From Skeletonema marinoi (lineage: Eukaryota > Bacillariophyta > Thalassiosirophyceae > Thalassiosirales > Thalassiosiraceae), in contig CM060488.1 of NCBI GenBank assembly GCA_030544225.1, positions 2,914,001 through 2,978,000 on the forward strand: 64,000 nucleotides of DNA, written 5' to 3'. Each line of letters starts with the position of its first letter. Positions within the stretch are counted from its first letter, which is position 1. Positions 1 to 9,286 of this stretch are shown here, in pieces. The position numbers and the translations under genes were made by a program. Under the pieces are notes generated by a model. That model did no database searches. It saw only the letters and a list, made by a program, of their open reading frames with translations, and had not been told where the DNA came from.

Positions 1-2
1 TG

Positions 3-131
3 GCGCAGACGGAAACCCTTGTCTTCTTAGCAGCAGAAGAATGGAAAGGGAAGTCCTTCTTAGGCGAAGCAGCAAGGAGTACCTATCTGTACAGGGCCTT
101 CCGTGGTGCCATGAAGGCAAGCAGGTTGTGA
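3..131 (+). CDS. possible 3' end of a gene entering from the left edge
   Basis: One frame is open from the window edge to a TGA at 129-131 and encodes 42 residues of balanced composition, including TLVFLAAEEWKGKS and RAFRGAMKASRL. This looks like the tail of a protein whose body lies outside the window. A second frame is open to about 183, so the choice is weak. No family can be named. From 132 to 267 nothing is seen except the shared 3' flank with the convergent gene that ends at 268. Confidence 0.25.
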   Translation, partial: AQTETLVFLAAEEWKGKSFLGEAARSTYLYRAFRGAMKASRL

Positions 132-267
132 TGGCGATGATGCGTTCTCTCCCACTCCCATCTACTCGTGTATTGAATCTGTGAGTTTGTCAACTACGTG
201 TAAGGGTAAGGTGTGCGGTTGTTATAAAAGTGTTGCCTTTTCTCAAATTTGCGTGGTAAAATAATCA

Positions 268-2439
268 TTATTTCTCCTCCATCTCCTCATCATTATCTTC
301 ATCTACACCCCACATTTGACACAACATATCGAATGCTCTTGGATCATGTTCTCTCAATTGTGTTCGATTGAATGGAAACCACTTATTATGCTCCAACGTA
401 TCATCCAATCCTCCTAAAAATGCCACACTCAGCTCGGCAAAGTATTCCATTGGATCTGTACACGCATATGCCTTACACTTTGGGCCCTGAGAACCATGCA
501 CTCGTACACAATCGTATAGACCGTCTTTCATTGCCATTTCATAACATTCCTCGATCTGCTCATTGTCATACCCATTGGCAATATGAATATTGTGCCATGC
601 ATGGCTTAGTTCATGGAGAATCAATCCTCCAGGACCCCAATGATCACAATCCGACAGATAGTGCTTGGCGTCATAAAATTCCACACCTCCACATTTCAAT
701 GGATTATCACCATTTCGAGAAAGCCACTGTGCACCGGGGTGAAAACATGCATCACGTCCTCGAATCGGTGCCACCCTCGGTCCCCACATGTGTGACTTGT
801 TGATCCATATTGGAGTAGTCTGTTGTAGTTTCTCACGTGCCATTGGTGGTAAGGATTGACATGCCGCGGCGATATCTGTTTCGAATCGAGATTGGAGAGA
901 ACATTTGCCATTTTCTCGACACTCCTTTTCTGAGGAGTTGTGGAAGCAGCCTGGTTCGATGCGACATGGCCACCCACCGAGAGTAACGTGATCATAATGT
1001 TTAGAGGAAACATCTACCGGAGTGGGATCAATTTGTGCTAGACGTACTGTGACTTTCAGGTTGTCTAATATCTGATCCAATTGCGATGGAGACTTTGATG
1101 CATCCACAGCCATGGCAGAAATTTCACTTTGAGCAGAACCACACAATAACGACGTTGTAATACTGGCATGGTCCTGCTCGATATCTACAGGAATCGGCAT
1201 CTTTGCACGTCTGATAGTCACTAGTTGCACTTGTAGCTCCATCTCATCGTCACTATCGTCATCGGTACTATCTCCATCATTGGATGTACTTTCCGCTTCG
1301 TCTGAATCAACTCTTTTATTAGATTCTGATTCTGATGCCTCGTCTTCGACAGCAGGAGAGGAAGATTTGTGAGGCATGGGCCCAGGACGAAACCCTCCAA
1401 CTACCAAATATGCTTCCCAGCCATCACCACCATTGTTACCACTGTGTTTATCTTCACTCATGTTTCCTTTCCCTCCCTTGTGTGATTCAACTTCTTCTTT
1501 ATCTTCTTTTTCCGACGATGATGACGACGACTCATCATCACTTTGTTGTTTTTTCTTTCTTCGTAAGAATATTGTATGCCCATTTTCGCCATGCACAACT
1601 CTTGGTCTAGAATTGATATCAATGTTACCATCCTCATCATCAGTTATGTATTGGCGATAGTTGTAATTTGCTATCCGACGACAAAAGACAAAGGCGTGAC
1701 CTGGAAAGGTTCTTTCAATTGTGTCATGCTCATTCACGAAAAGGGCATCGCTGTTGCCATTACTATCAATACTTTCACTTGGTTCTACTTTATCAGCTTG
1801 CAATATTGCTGTTGATCCTCCACGCATCGTTGTCTTTCCTCTATTGTTGTTACTGTTATTGTGATTCTTCTCGAAAGGCATCAATTTCCGGAAATGGCAT
1901 GGAATTCCATCTTGACGAACCCAACAAAGATACAACAAGTCGTCATCGATGCCATCAACATTATCATCACCAGCCGCTGATAGCTTGTCGTCTTGATGCT
2001 GAAATTGTGATGTCAAATGATAACGAAACGCCAAACGTATCCGCAGCGCATTCGAAGAAATATTGTCATCTGATTTTAATAATCCACAATTGTACGCTGC
2101 CGATGCCGTTTGTGGAGTCGAGTAAGTTGCTGCCAGCCGCTGCGGCTGGTTGTCTGGTTGTTTGGAGAGCTGTTCTTGATGTGTGTGGTTGCTAGCAGCA
2201 TCTTGGTCTCCACCACTGAGGCGGGTCCAATTTGGCAGCGTTGAATGAAGATGGCGATTTTTATTGATGCGCCGTCGAAGAAATGTCGGCGATGGCAATT
2301 TTCTAGAGGGAGAAGCAAGCTGCTGATTATTTGTAGATGGTACAGCCGGCCATACTACGGGATGGTGACCGCTGAGCGAGGAGAGGCTGTTGGGCGCTGA
2401 CATGTCGTCCTTTATTCTTGCCAATGGTTTGCGGCGCAT
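268..2439 (-). CDS. HExxH metallopeptidase-like protein, 723 aa
   Basis: Single-exon reading frame. The N-terminal two thirds are low-complexity and charged (Ser, Asp, Glu, Asn and Gln runs, including an acidic stretch around residues 370-400) and have no recognisable fold. The C-terminal part from about residue 480 is Cys-rich and carries HELSH at about 609-613 followed by DPMEYFAELSVAF near 663-675. HExxH is the zinc-binding signature of zincin peptidases, and the downstream Glu residues (about 665 and 669) could give the third ligand and mark a gluzincin-like enzyme. The pattern of HELSHAWH plus a later EYFAE resembles small eukaryotic proteins of unknown substrate (family knowledge). No clear signal peptide is seen. 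The first ATG at 2439 is used; a second in-frame ATG at 2403 is equally possible. Function as an active peptidase is inference. Confidence 0.75.
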   Translation of the reverse strand: MRRKPLARIKDDMSAPNSLSSLSGHHPVVWPAVPSTNNQQLASPSRKLPSPTFLRRRINKNRHLHSTLPNWTRLSGGDQDAASNHTHQEQLSKQPDNQPQRLAATYSTPQTASAAYNCGLLKSDDNISSNALRIRLAFRYHLTSQFQHQDDKLSAAGDDNVDGIDDDLLYLCWVRQDGIPCHFRKLMPFEKNHNNSNNNRGKTTMRGGSTAILQADKVEPSESIDSNGNSDALFVNEHDTIERTFPGHAFVFCRRIANYNYRQYITDDEDGNIDINSRPRVVHGENGHTIFLRRKKKQQSDDESSSSSSEKEDKEEVESHKGGKGNMSEDKHSGNNGGDGWEAYLVVGGFRPGPMPHKSSSPAVEDEASESESNKRVDSDEAESTSNDGDSTDDDSDDEMELQVQLVTIRRAKMPIPVDIEQDHASITTSLLCGSAQSEISAMAVDASKSPSQLDQILDNLKVTVRLAQIDPTPVDVSSKHYDHVTLGGWPCRIEPGCFHNSSEKECRENGKCSLQSRFETDIAAACQSLPPMAREKLQQTTPIWINKSHMWGPRVAPIRGRDACFHPGAQWLSRNGDNPLKCGGVEFYDAKHYLSDCDHWGPGGLILHELSHAWHNIHIANGYDNEQIEECYEMAMKDGLYDCVRVHGSQGPKCKAYACTDPMEYFAELSVAFLGGLDDTLEHNKWFPFNRTQLREHDPRAFDMLCQMWGVDEDNDEEMEEK

Positions 2440-3098
2440 GCAGAGAAGAGAAAGTTACAGTGTGTCGGGGAGAGGGGGCTGTCTCCCATTCTACGTCGTC
2501 TCATTTGTCCCCAAATCTGACATTTGATGGCAAATAGGATAGGAGTAATGAACACCAGAGCCTCTCTGGTATCCAATGCTTGCTTGTTTTGTAATTCTTG
2601 GGGCAGAACTCTCTTTTTTGTAGGGCAAGAGGGCAACTCTGCCCGCATTGTACATAATGAGTTAGCAGCGCAAAATGAGCCTGAGATGAAATCTGTAAGA
2701 TCCCGACCTATCGCCTATCGCTATCCGTGGGGTAGGCGGTACCTATTTTTATGACTTTCGTCGCTAACTTTTGACGAGATCTCAGAGGAAGGCTGAAATG
2801 GATCATATGCATGATTATGACAACCTTTGTACGCTTTTTTCCCCGTCAATACTAGCCCGATTAGATCGCCTATAGGCCGTAAATTGAAGAAGACTATCTC
2901 AGCTGTAGTCAGCTTCAATGGATGGCATAATCAGTTCAGAATTGACCGAGATGAAGTCATACAAAGCGTCGGTAGAAAAAATACAACAGACTAGTTTTTG
3001 ATGGTGTGCGATAGAAAAAAGATGCGTAATCCGGGATAAACATTACCACACTGTGAAAACAAATCACTACACATGCTCTTTACCATATATATGTATAC
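2440..3098. other. intergenic stretch, no gene seen
   Basis: Upstream region of the HExxH gene. It holds only short frames on both strands with no domain or codon pattern. It ends at the degenerate left edge of the satellite array. Confidence 0.6.
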
Positions 3099-5275
3099 CA
3101 ATAGTGCTAAGGCCTCGTAGCGGTCCTGATGAGGCCCAATTTGGGATTGCCGCGAGCACTACTCTGGAGCACCATATCGTATCTCACGCTGTGAATATGA
3201 CAATCAACTGCTTCTAGTGACCCATTATAGTTGGCCATGATAGTATAGAAGCATCTTTTTCACGTCTCAAGCATTGTTTGGGTGTAACGGCGTCGCTACA
3301 ACGTCGTAGGTGACCTGATGAGGCATCTGAGATGACCGCCAGCTCTACTCTGGAGCACCATATCGTATCTCACGCTGTGAATATGACAATCAACTGCTTC
3401 TAGTGACCCATTATAGTTGGCCATGATAGTATAGAAGCATCTTTTTCACGTCTCAAGCATTGTTTGGGTGTAACGGAGTCGCTACAACGTCGTAGGTGAC
3501 CTGATGAGGCATCTGAGATGACCGCCAGCTCTACTCTGGAGCACCATATCGTATCTCACGCTGTGAATATGACAATCAACTGCTTCTAGTGACCCATTAT
3601 AGTTGGCCATGATAGTATAGAAGCACCTTTTTCACGTCTCAAGCATTGTTTGGGTGTAACGGCGTCGCTACAACGTCGTAGGTGACCTGATGAGGCATCT
3701 GAGATGACCGCCAGCTCTACTCTGGAGCACCATATCGTATCTCACGCTGTGAATATGACAATCAACTGCTTCTAGTGACCCATTATAGTTGGCCTTGATA
3801 GTATAGACGCATCTTTTTCACGTCTCAAGCATTGTTTGGGTGTAACGGCGTCGCTACAACGTCGTAGGTGACCTGATGAGGCATCTGAGATGACCGCCAG
3901 CTCTACTCTGGAGCACCATATCGTATCTCACGCTGTGAATATGACAATCAACTGCTTCTAGTGACCCATTATAGTTGGCCATGATAGTATAGAAGCATCT
4001 TTTTCACGTCTCAAGCATTGTTTGGGTGTAACGGCGTCGCTACAACGTCGTAGGTGACCTGATGAGGCATCTGAGATGACCGCCAGCTCTACTCTGGAGC
4101 ACCATATCGTATCTCACGCTGTGAATATGACAATCAACTGCTTCTAGTGACCCATTATAGTTGGCCATGATAGTATAGAAGCATCTTTTTCACGTCTCAA
4201 GCATTGTTTGGGTGTAACGGCGTCGCTACAACGTCGTAGGTGACCTGATGAGGCATCTGAGATGACCGCCAGCTCTACTCTGGAGCACCATATCGTATCT
4301 CACGCTGTGAATATGACAATCAACTGCTTCTAGTGACCCATTATAGTTGGCCATGATAGTATAGAAGCATCTTTTTCACGTCTCAAGCATTGTTTGGGTG
4401 TAACGGCGTCGCTACAACGTCGTAGGTGACCTGATGAGGCATCTGAGATGACCGCCAGCTCTACTCTGGAGCACCATATCGTATCTCACGCTGTGAATAT
4501 GACAATCAACTGCTTCTAGTGACCCATTATAGTTGGCCATGATAGTATAGAAGCATCTTTTTCACGTCTCAAGCATTGTTTGGGTGTAACGGCGTCGCTA
4601 CAACGTCGTAGGTGACCTGATGAGGCATCTGAGATGACCGCCAGCTCTACTCTGGAGCACCATATCGTATCTCACGCTGTGAATATGACAATCAACTGCT
4701 TCTAGTGACCCATTATAGTTGGCCATGATAGTATAGAAGCATCTTTTTCACGTCTCAAGCATTGTTTGGGTGTAACGGCGTCGCTACAACGTCGTAGGTG
4801 ACCTGATGAGGCATCTGAGATGACCGCCAGCTCTACTCTGGAGCACCATATCGTATCTCACGCTGTGAATATGACAATCAACTGCTTCTAGTGACCCATT
4901 ATAGTTGGCCATGATAGTATAGAAGCACCTTTTTCACGTCGCAAGCATTGTTTGGGTGTAACGGCGTCGCTACAACGTCGTAGGTGACCTGATGAGGCAT
5001 CTGAGATGACCGCCAGCTCTACTCTGGAGCACCATATCGTATCTCACGCTGTGAATATGACAATCAACTGCTTCTATTGACCCATTATAGTTGGCCATGA
5101 TAGTATAGAAGCATCTTTTTCACGTCTCAAGCATTGTTTGGGTGTAACGGCGTCGCTACAACGTCGTAGGTGACCTGATGAGGCATCTGAGATGACCGCC
5201 AGCTCTACTCTGGAGCACCATATCGTATCTCACGCTGTGAATATGACAATCTACTGCTTCTAGTGACCCATTATA
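3099..5275. repeat. 186-bp satellite array, about 11.4 full units plus a divergent left-edge unit
   Basis: The phrase ACTCTGGAGCACCATATCG recurs at 3161, 3347, 3533, 3719, 3905 and so on every 186 bp to 5207, and the array stops inside the last unit at 5275. Units differ by only a few substitutions, so amplification or homogenisation is recent. Each unit contains closely spaced inverted repeats: CTACAACGTCGTAG (near-palindrome), GGTGACC, CATCTGAGATG (5-bp arms around one base), TCACGCTGTGA, and TGCTTCTA paired with TAGAAGCA about 30 nt later. The left-edge unit (3099-3160) is diverged and replaces CATCTGAGATG by CCCAATTTGGG. No long open frame runs through the array on either strand. Related single copies lie at 60590-60850. 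Confidence 0.95.
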
Positions 5276-5575
5276 GGCTACGATATTCAGCACTGTTGCT
5301 TCACCTTTTAGAGCAATGCTAGTAGGCATCTTTCATCTACTGTTATTTTGCAAAGAATGCTGTGACTATGCTCGTGTGAGAGAGCATGGCATTATCATGT
5401 TGCAAGTACTGTTTCAAGATATCTCTTCGTTTATATTCCCTCAGTGTTTCTACACAAACTAGGATGGAATTCATACGAGTAGGCTAATGGTGTCGACGAG
5501 TATCAAAGAATAGTATTGATGGATAAATTATCTAGAGGAAATAGACATTCGTGCTTATGAGCACGATCTCTCTAT
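5276..5575. other. spacer between satellite and MYND gene
   Basis: Unique sequence after the abrupt end of the array. It is the 3' flank of the MYND gene on the minus strand. No gene or clear structure is seen. Confidence 0.5.
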
Positions 5576-6430
5576 TCACAAGAGCGGCGAGGCCTTCTGA
5601 TCATCTTGGGTGCTACTAATTGGAATGAACGCTGTTCTCAAAACAGCGACCTCGTAACATATCTTGCTGTGTAATGGCCAATGAACAACTTGACATTCCT
5701 TTGAACAATAAACTGTTTGCTGACATTGCGAGCACAGCGTTGTTGCGCTATGCTGAACCAGGTAGCACGGGATGCGGCACATCGGGTTGAAGCAAATGCC
5801 GGCCTTCTTCTTACCGTACTTCACTTCTTTGTATTTGTTGTCCAAACAAGAACAAGGAACACGATTCCTGTAGTAGCTAACAAGACTGTGCTCGTCGGAA
5901 AAGACTTCACCTACTTTTGCCCAACTCCGGGAGAGTTGAGCCTTGAGATTGTGCAGCTCTTCATCGCGTCTCTTATCAGACTTTCTGTTTGTTACTCGAG
6001 TAGCGTCTTCCACTACGATGCATCGCTCAAAGTAAGAAGCGAAAACAGCATAACGGCGAGCAGTCTCATAGTCACCATCTAAAATTGCGTTAGCACCTTT
6101 CCTCACGAAGAATGATACTATAGACTCCATCGAGTTGGAAGAATTTTCCACTTTGGCAAACATCTCTGCAGTGGCATTGATTCCATCAACCATGCGTGCC
6201 CCCACCAGCTGCGAAGATGAAACCTCATACGCATTTATGAATGCATCTATAAATTCTTTGTCGAGAGACTCATCTGGATCAATGACTCCATGCAAGCAAT
6301 TCAAGTCAGCATTGCTGCCGGTTTTGATGCTTTGTAGCAGCTGCATTTGTGTGGTCGCTGCCGCTCTTTCTTTCGTCACAACATGACCGTGACCGTGATT
6401 CATCGATGACATTGCTCTCAGCCCAATCAT
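5576..6430 (-). CDS. MYND-type zinc-finger protein, 284 aa
   Basis: Single exon. The C-terminal third carries a MYND finger: CNP.C, then LCSQCQQTVYCSKECQVVHW followed by H..C, which supplies the Cys/His ligands of the two interleaved zinc sites (about residues 215-260). Just before it is a Cys-containing segment, CSCLDNKYKEVKYGKKKAG. The middle (about 110-150) is helical and Ala-rich. MYND fingers usually bind proline-containing peptides and act in transcriptional or adaptor complexes (family knowledge). Diatoms have large sets of small MYND proteins with this CxCLDxKYKEVK...C layout (recalled, not checked). No SET domain and no signal peptide are visible. The start ATG at 6430 lies 75 bp from the TIR element at 6505, which therefore sits in the likely promoter. 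Exact role unknown. Confidence 0.85.
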   Translation of the reverse strand: MIGLRAMSSMNHGHGHVVTKERAAATTQMQLLQSIKTGSNADLNCLHGVIDPDESLDKEFIDAFINAYEVSSSQLVGARMVDGINATAEMFAKVENSSNSMESIVSFFVRKGANAILDGDYETARRYAVFASYFERCIVVEDATRVTNRKSDKRRDEELHNLKAQLSRSWAKVGEVFSDEHSLVSYYRNRVPCSCLDNKYKEVKYGKKKAGICFNPMCRIPCYLVQHSATTLCSQCQQTVYCSKECQVVHWPLHSKICYEVAVLRTAFIPISSTQDDQKASPLL

Positions 6431-6504
6431 ATTACCCGTGCGGTGTGCTGTTGATAAGCTCGAGTAGTGTCAAAGTCCAAGGCAATGTTAGAGAGGGTTC
6501 AAAT

Positions 6505-6701
6505 CACGCTGAAGGCCTCGGAATAGAGATCCTTCCAATCGGGGGCGCAAAAACATCATTCGTGTAGAAAAAACTTAATTTTGAGTTGGCGGACTTATTT
6601 TCGGGAGAGATCGGACCTTCCCTCCAAAAATCAGACCCCTTCGCGCAAAAAATAGTTTGGGATAAATTTCACGAGATCTCTATTCCGAGGCCTTCAGCGT
6701 G
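6505..6701. mobile_element. MITE-like non-autonomous DNA transposon with 27-bp perfect TIRs
   Basis: Positions 6505-6531 are the exact reverse complement of 6675-6701 (27 of 27). The element is directly flanked by the 8-bp duplication GTTCAAAT at 6497-6504 and 6702-6709. If the outermost base is counted as target, the duplication is 9 bp (GGTTCAAAT). Eight base pairs fits hAT-type elements; nine would fit Mutator-type. The 143-bp interior is AT-rich with no reading frame for a transposase, so it depended on an enzyme made elsewhere. Perfect TIRs and perfect target duplication indicate a fairly recent insertion, between the MYND gene and the first helical-repeat gene. Confidence 0.85.
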
Positions 6702-7146
6702 GTTCAAATTCTAGAGATAGAGAAGGGCGTTCGCGGAATAATCGGCGGGACGGAGAAAAACGCAGGCGTCTCTCTCACTCTCTCTCGTCGCCCCTTTCCT
6801 TTCCACCCACCCACCCGTACCTGCACTCATAATTTGTTGCTTGGTATCAGGTAGCAGGTACAATACTCACTTATGTTAAGATATGACGAAAGGAAATGAG
6901 ATGCAAAACTGCCGAAATTAGTTTGGAGTGATCGCGTGGCTTTCAAAAAAGTCGCAACAAAGAGTCTGTATTGAATTCCTACGTGCTTTTTTGCGCTGAG
7001 ATCAGTGTGAGAGTAGTGATTTGTCATCCCTTGCAAGCTTGTGCAAGAATTTTGCTGGGATAGCGTCTACTTAAGTGTGGGGGTGCGTGGGGCATAAATT
7101 AAATTACTGCCCCATTTCACAGCTGAGTGCAGCATTTATTTTAACA

Positions 7147-8631
7147 ATGGCCATACTGAAATTGACCCACAGCCGCTCAACCAAGATCACCAGTAATGAT
7201 GCTGCCAAGCCGAACTTCTACGTGGTTGCCCACAAAACCAAAACTGCCGACGAGGCTCAAAAACAAAAAGAGTGTAGAGACGAGCAGCGTGGTGTGTTGA
7301 AGGAAGATTCTAGAAGCGAAGAACCTGAAGATTATGCGGCGTACTACATGGGCATGGGTAAGCTAGCTGCCACTTTTTTTGGCGTGTATGAATTTGCTGC
7401 AAATGGGGCATGCCTAGATGGACGTGGTGGACCTGAAGTCGAGAGTGAAGATGAGAGGGAAGGAAACGAGGTGACTGAAACTGAGGTGCAACAAACTGTT
7501 GTGCACAAAAACGTTTCGCTAAATCCTTCACAAGCTACCCCAGCAGTGACAAAAAAAGGTAAGAAAAGTAGACGAGCCGCAAAGAACAAAGCCAAGAACG
7601 AAGCCAAGAAGAAGGCAGCACACAGAAGGCAGCATCAGTTCGCAGGCAGGCGTGGATTGATGCTACACAAGCCAAGAAGGTGGCTGATGTGGCAGCTCGT
7701 GAGCAGGCGCAGTTTGACCCCGAACAAGCCAAGAAGGCGGTGGCAGATCGTGATCAGGCGCAGATTGAGGCTGCACAAGTCAAGAAGGCAGGAAGCGCAG
7801 GAGGAAGAAGCCAAGAAGGCTGCGGCTCGTAAGCAGGCGCAGATCGAGGCTGCCCAAGCCAAGAAGGAAGCGCAGAAGGAAGAAGCCAAGAAAGTGGCTG
7901 CAGCTCGTAAGCAGGCACAGATTGAGGCTGCCCAAGCCAAGAAGGAAGCGCAGAAGGAAGAAGCCAAGAAAGTGGCCGCAGCTCGTAAGCAGGCGCAGAT
8001 TGAGGCTGAAGAAGCAAAGAAGGAAGCGCAGGAGGAAGAAGCCAAGAAGGCTGCGGCTCTTAAGCAGGCGCAGATTGAGGCTGCCCAAGCCAAGATAGCT
8101 GCAATGGAGCAAGAAGCCAAGAAAGCAGCGGCAGCTCGTAAGCAGGCACAGATTGAGGCTGCACTAGCTAAGGAAGCAGCACAAAAGAAAAAAGCCAAGA
8201 AGACAGCAGCAGCTGCAGCTCGTAGGAAGGCATGGCTTGAGTCTGCTCAAGGTAACAAAGTAGCACAAGCGGTAGCTCGTAAGCAAGCGCAGATTGAAGC
8301 TGAGCAGACACACAGGGGAGCACAAAAAGAAGCCAAGAAGGCAGCAGAAATGAAAGCGGCTTTTAAACGACTGAAGCAACTTGAAGCTGAACAAAAACAG
8401 TTGCAAGAGGCTGAAGAAGACACTCTATCTTTGAGTAGCTACTGGTCGGAAGCGGAAGCGTCTTCGTTTTATAGCGAGTACTATAGCGATGACGACTATA
8501 GCGATGACGATATGACCATATTGACGGTCCTTACAGGTGGGTTGTTCATCGACCATGAGCAAGGGCAATGGTTCCCTAATTTGAAGTGTACCTCGGAGGA
8601 AACATCGAACGCAAACGTTCCATTTTCTTAA
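7147..8631 (+). CDS. Ala/Lys/Glu-rich helical repeat protein, paralogue 1 (494 aa)
   Basis: First of three tandem paralogues. The ATG at 7147 is chosen because MAILKL..SRSTKITSNDAA matches the starts of the other two; the frame is open 72 bp further upstream but that part is not shared. Layout: conserved N-terminal head (1-25), an acidic segment with EEPEDYAAYY and GACLDGRGGPEVE (about 55-105), a long array of about 20-residue helical units of the type KQAQIEAAQAKKEAQKEEAKK, and a conserved tail with TILTVLTGGLFI and the C-terminus NVPFS. The repeats should form long charged alpha helix or coiled coil, similar in composition to TolA-like helices. No signal peptide or membrane segment. About 56 codons (7624-7791) are read out of the ancestral frame and give an Arg/Trp-rich insert. 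Function unknown. Confidence 0.75.
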   Translation: MAILKLTHSRSTKITSNDAAKPNFYVVAHKTKTADEAQKQKECRDEQRGVLKEDSRSEEPEDYAAYYMGMGKLAATFFGVYEFAANGACLDGRGGPEVESEDEREGNEVTETEVQQTVVHKNVSLNPSQATPAVTKKGKKSRRAAKNKAKNEAKKKAAHRRQHQFAGRRGLMLHKPRRWLMWQLVSRRSLTPNKPRRRWQIVIRRRLRLHKSRRQEAQEEEAKKAAARKQAQIEAAQAKKEAQKEEAKKVAAARKQAQIEAAQAKKEAQKEEAKKVAAARKQAQIEAEEAKKEAQEEEAKKAAALKQAQIEAAQAKIAAMEQEAKKAAAARKQAQIEAALAKEAAQKKKAKKTAAAAARRKAWLESAQGNKVAQAVARKQAQIEAEQTHRGAQKEAKKAAEMKAAFKRLKQLEAEQKQLQEAEEDTLSLSSYWSEAEASSFYSEYYSDDDYSDDDMTILTVLTGGLFIDHEQGQWFPNLKCTSEETSNANVPFS

Positions 8632-9286
8632 CTGTATTTGCGCTGTTTAAGCGCTATTTGTGTTTGAGCGTCTCTCCTGCCCGATTTGATAACAAATACA
8701 GTGGTTAGGCAATTCTGTCGGCAATCCAAAAGGCCGCATGACAGAAGTTCATACCTAGCAGGTCCTTTTTAGGTTGCTATATCTAATCTGATTAATTAAG
8801 TGGGTATTATTAGGATTTGGTCGAGATGTGTCTCAATTCAAATCAATATTGTCAGATTATCCTCCTCTCACTTAGCATGAAATGCAATACCGATGAAGGA
8901 AAACTTGTACTTCATTAGTTTGCCAAGTACAAGTAGCCGGTAAAATCTGTAACTTGCTTTCAAAGGTTTCCAATTGGCGAAACCAAGTGGTGCACTCGTA
9001 GGCATAAATATGCTTGTGAGAGATGTTGTGGTGGTAGTGGCCGGAAGCGGTGATGATTACAATACAAAGAGAGTAAATACTTACGAGAAAGGAAGGAAAT
9101 GCAAGTGCATGCCTGCCGAAATTGGTGAGAACATTTTCTCAGACAGCAAAAATTGGTGATTTCGTCCACAACCGAATTGTGAGAGGGCCGGATAGTGCAG
9201 TGAGGCATCTTCCTTCTGCCTTTTGGACCTCACTAAAATGGGCCCAAATCAATACTTAGCTGACCTGCATCTATTCTGAAGAACAA
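8632..9286. other. spacer with duplicated 3' and 5' flanks of the paralogue family
   Basis: Contains CCGATTTGATAACAAAT (about 8678), GGTCGAGATGTGTCTCAA (about 8819) and ATGCAATACCGATGAAGGA (about 8881), which recur after paralogue 2 (10637-10800) and, slightly changed, after paralogue 3 (12668-12835). Near 9111 a TGCCGAAATT.G block recurs before paralogue 3 at 11163 and before paralogue 1 at 6910. The whole transcription unit with its flanks, not only the coding part, was duplicated. No further gene is seen. Confidence 0.6.

Noticed and set aside
3311-3345. CTGATGAG in each satellite unit as a hammerhead ribozyme core
   Set aside because: The hammerhead needs GAAA after stem II and a cleavage triplet on the other strand of stem I/III. 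After CATCTGAGATG the sequence is ACCGCC, and the variants have ATTGCCGC, so the core is missing.
3311-3345. TGATGA/CTGA in the satellite as C/D box snoRNA genes
   Set aside because: CTGA lies only a few bases from TGATGA, and no D box at 60-100 nt with a terminal stem is found in the unit.
6496-6506. GGTTCAAATCA as a tRNA gene B box
   Set aside because: No A box, anticodon arm or acceptor stem fits around it, and the same word on the other side of the MITE shows it is the duplicated target site.
7075-7146. 24-residue N-terminal extension of paralogue 1
   Set aside because: It is not shared by paralogues 2 and 3, and the aligned ATG is at 7147.
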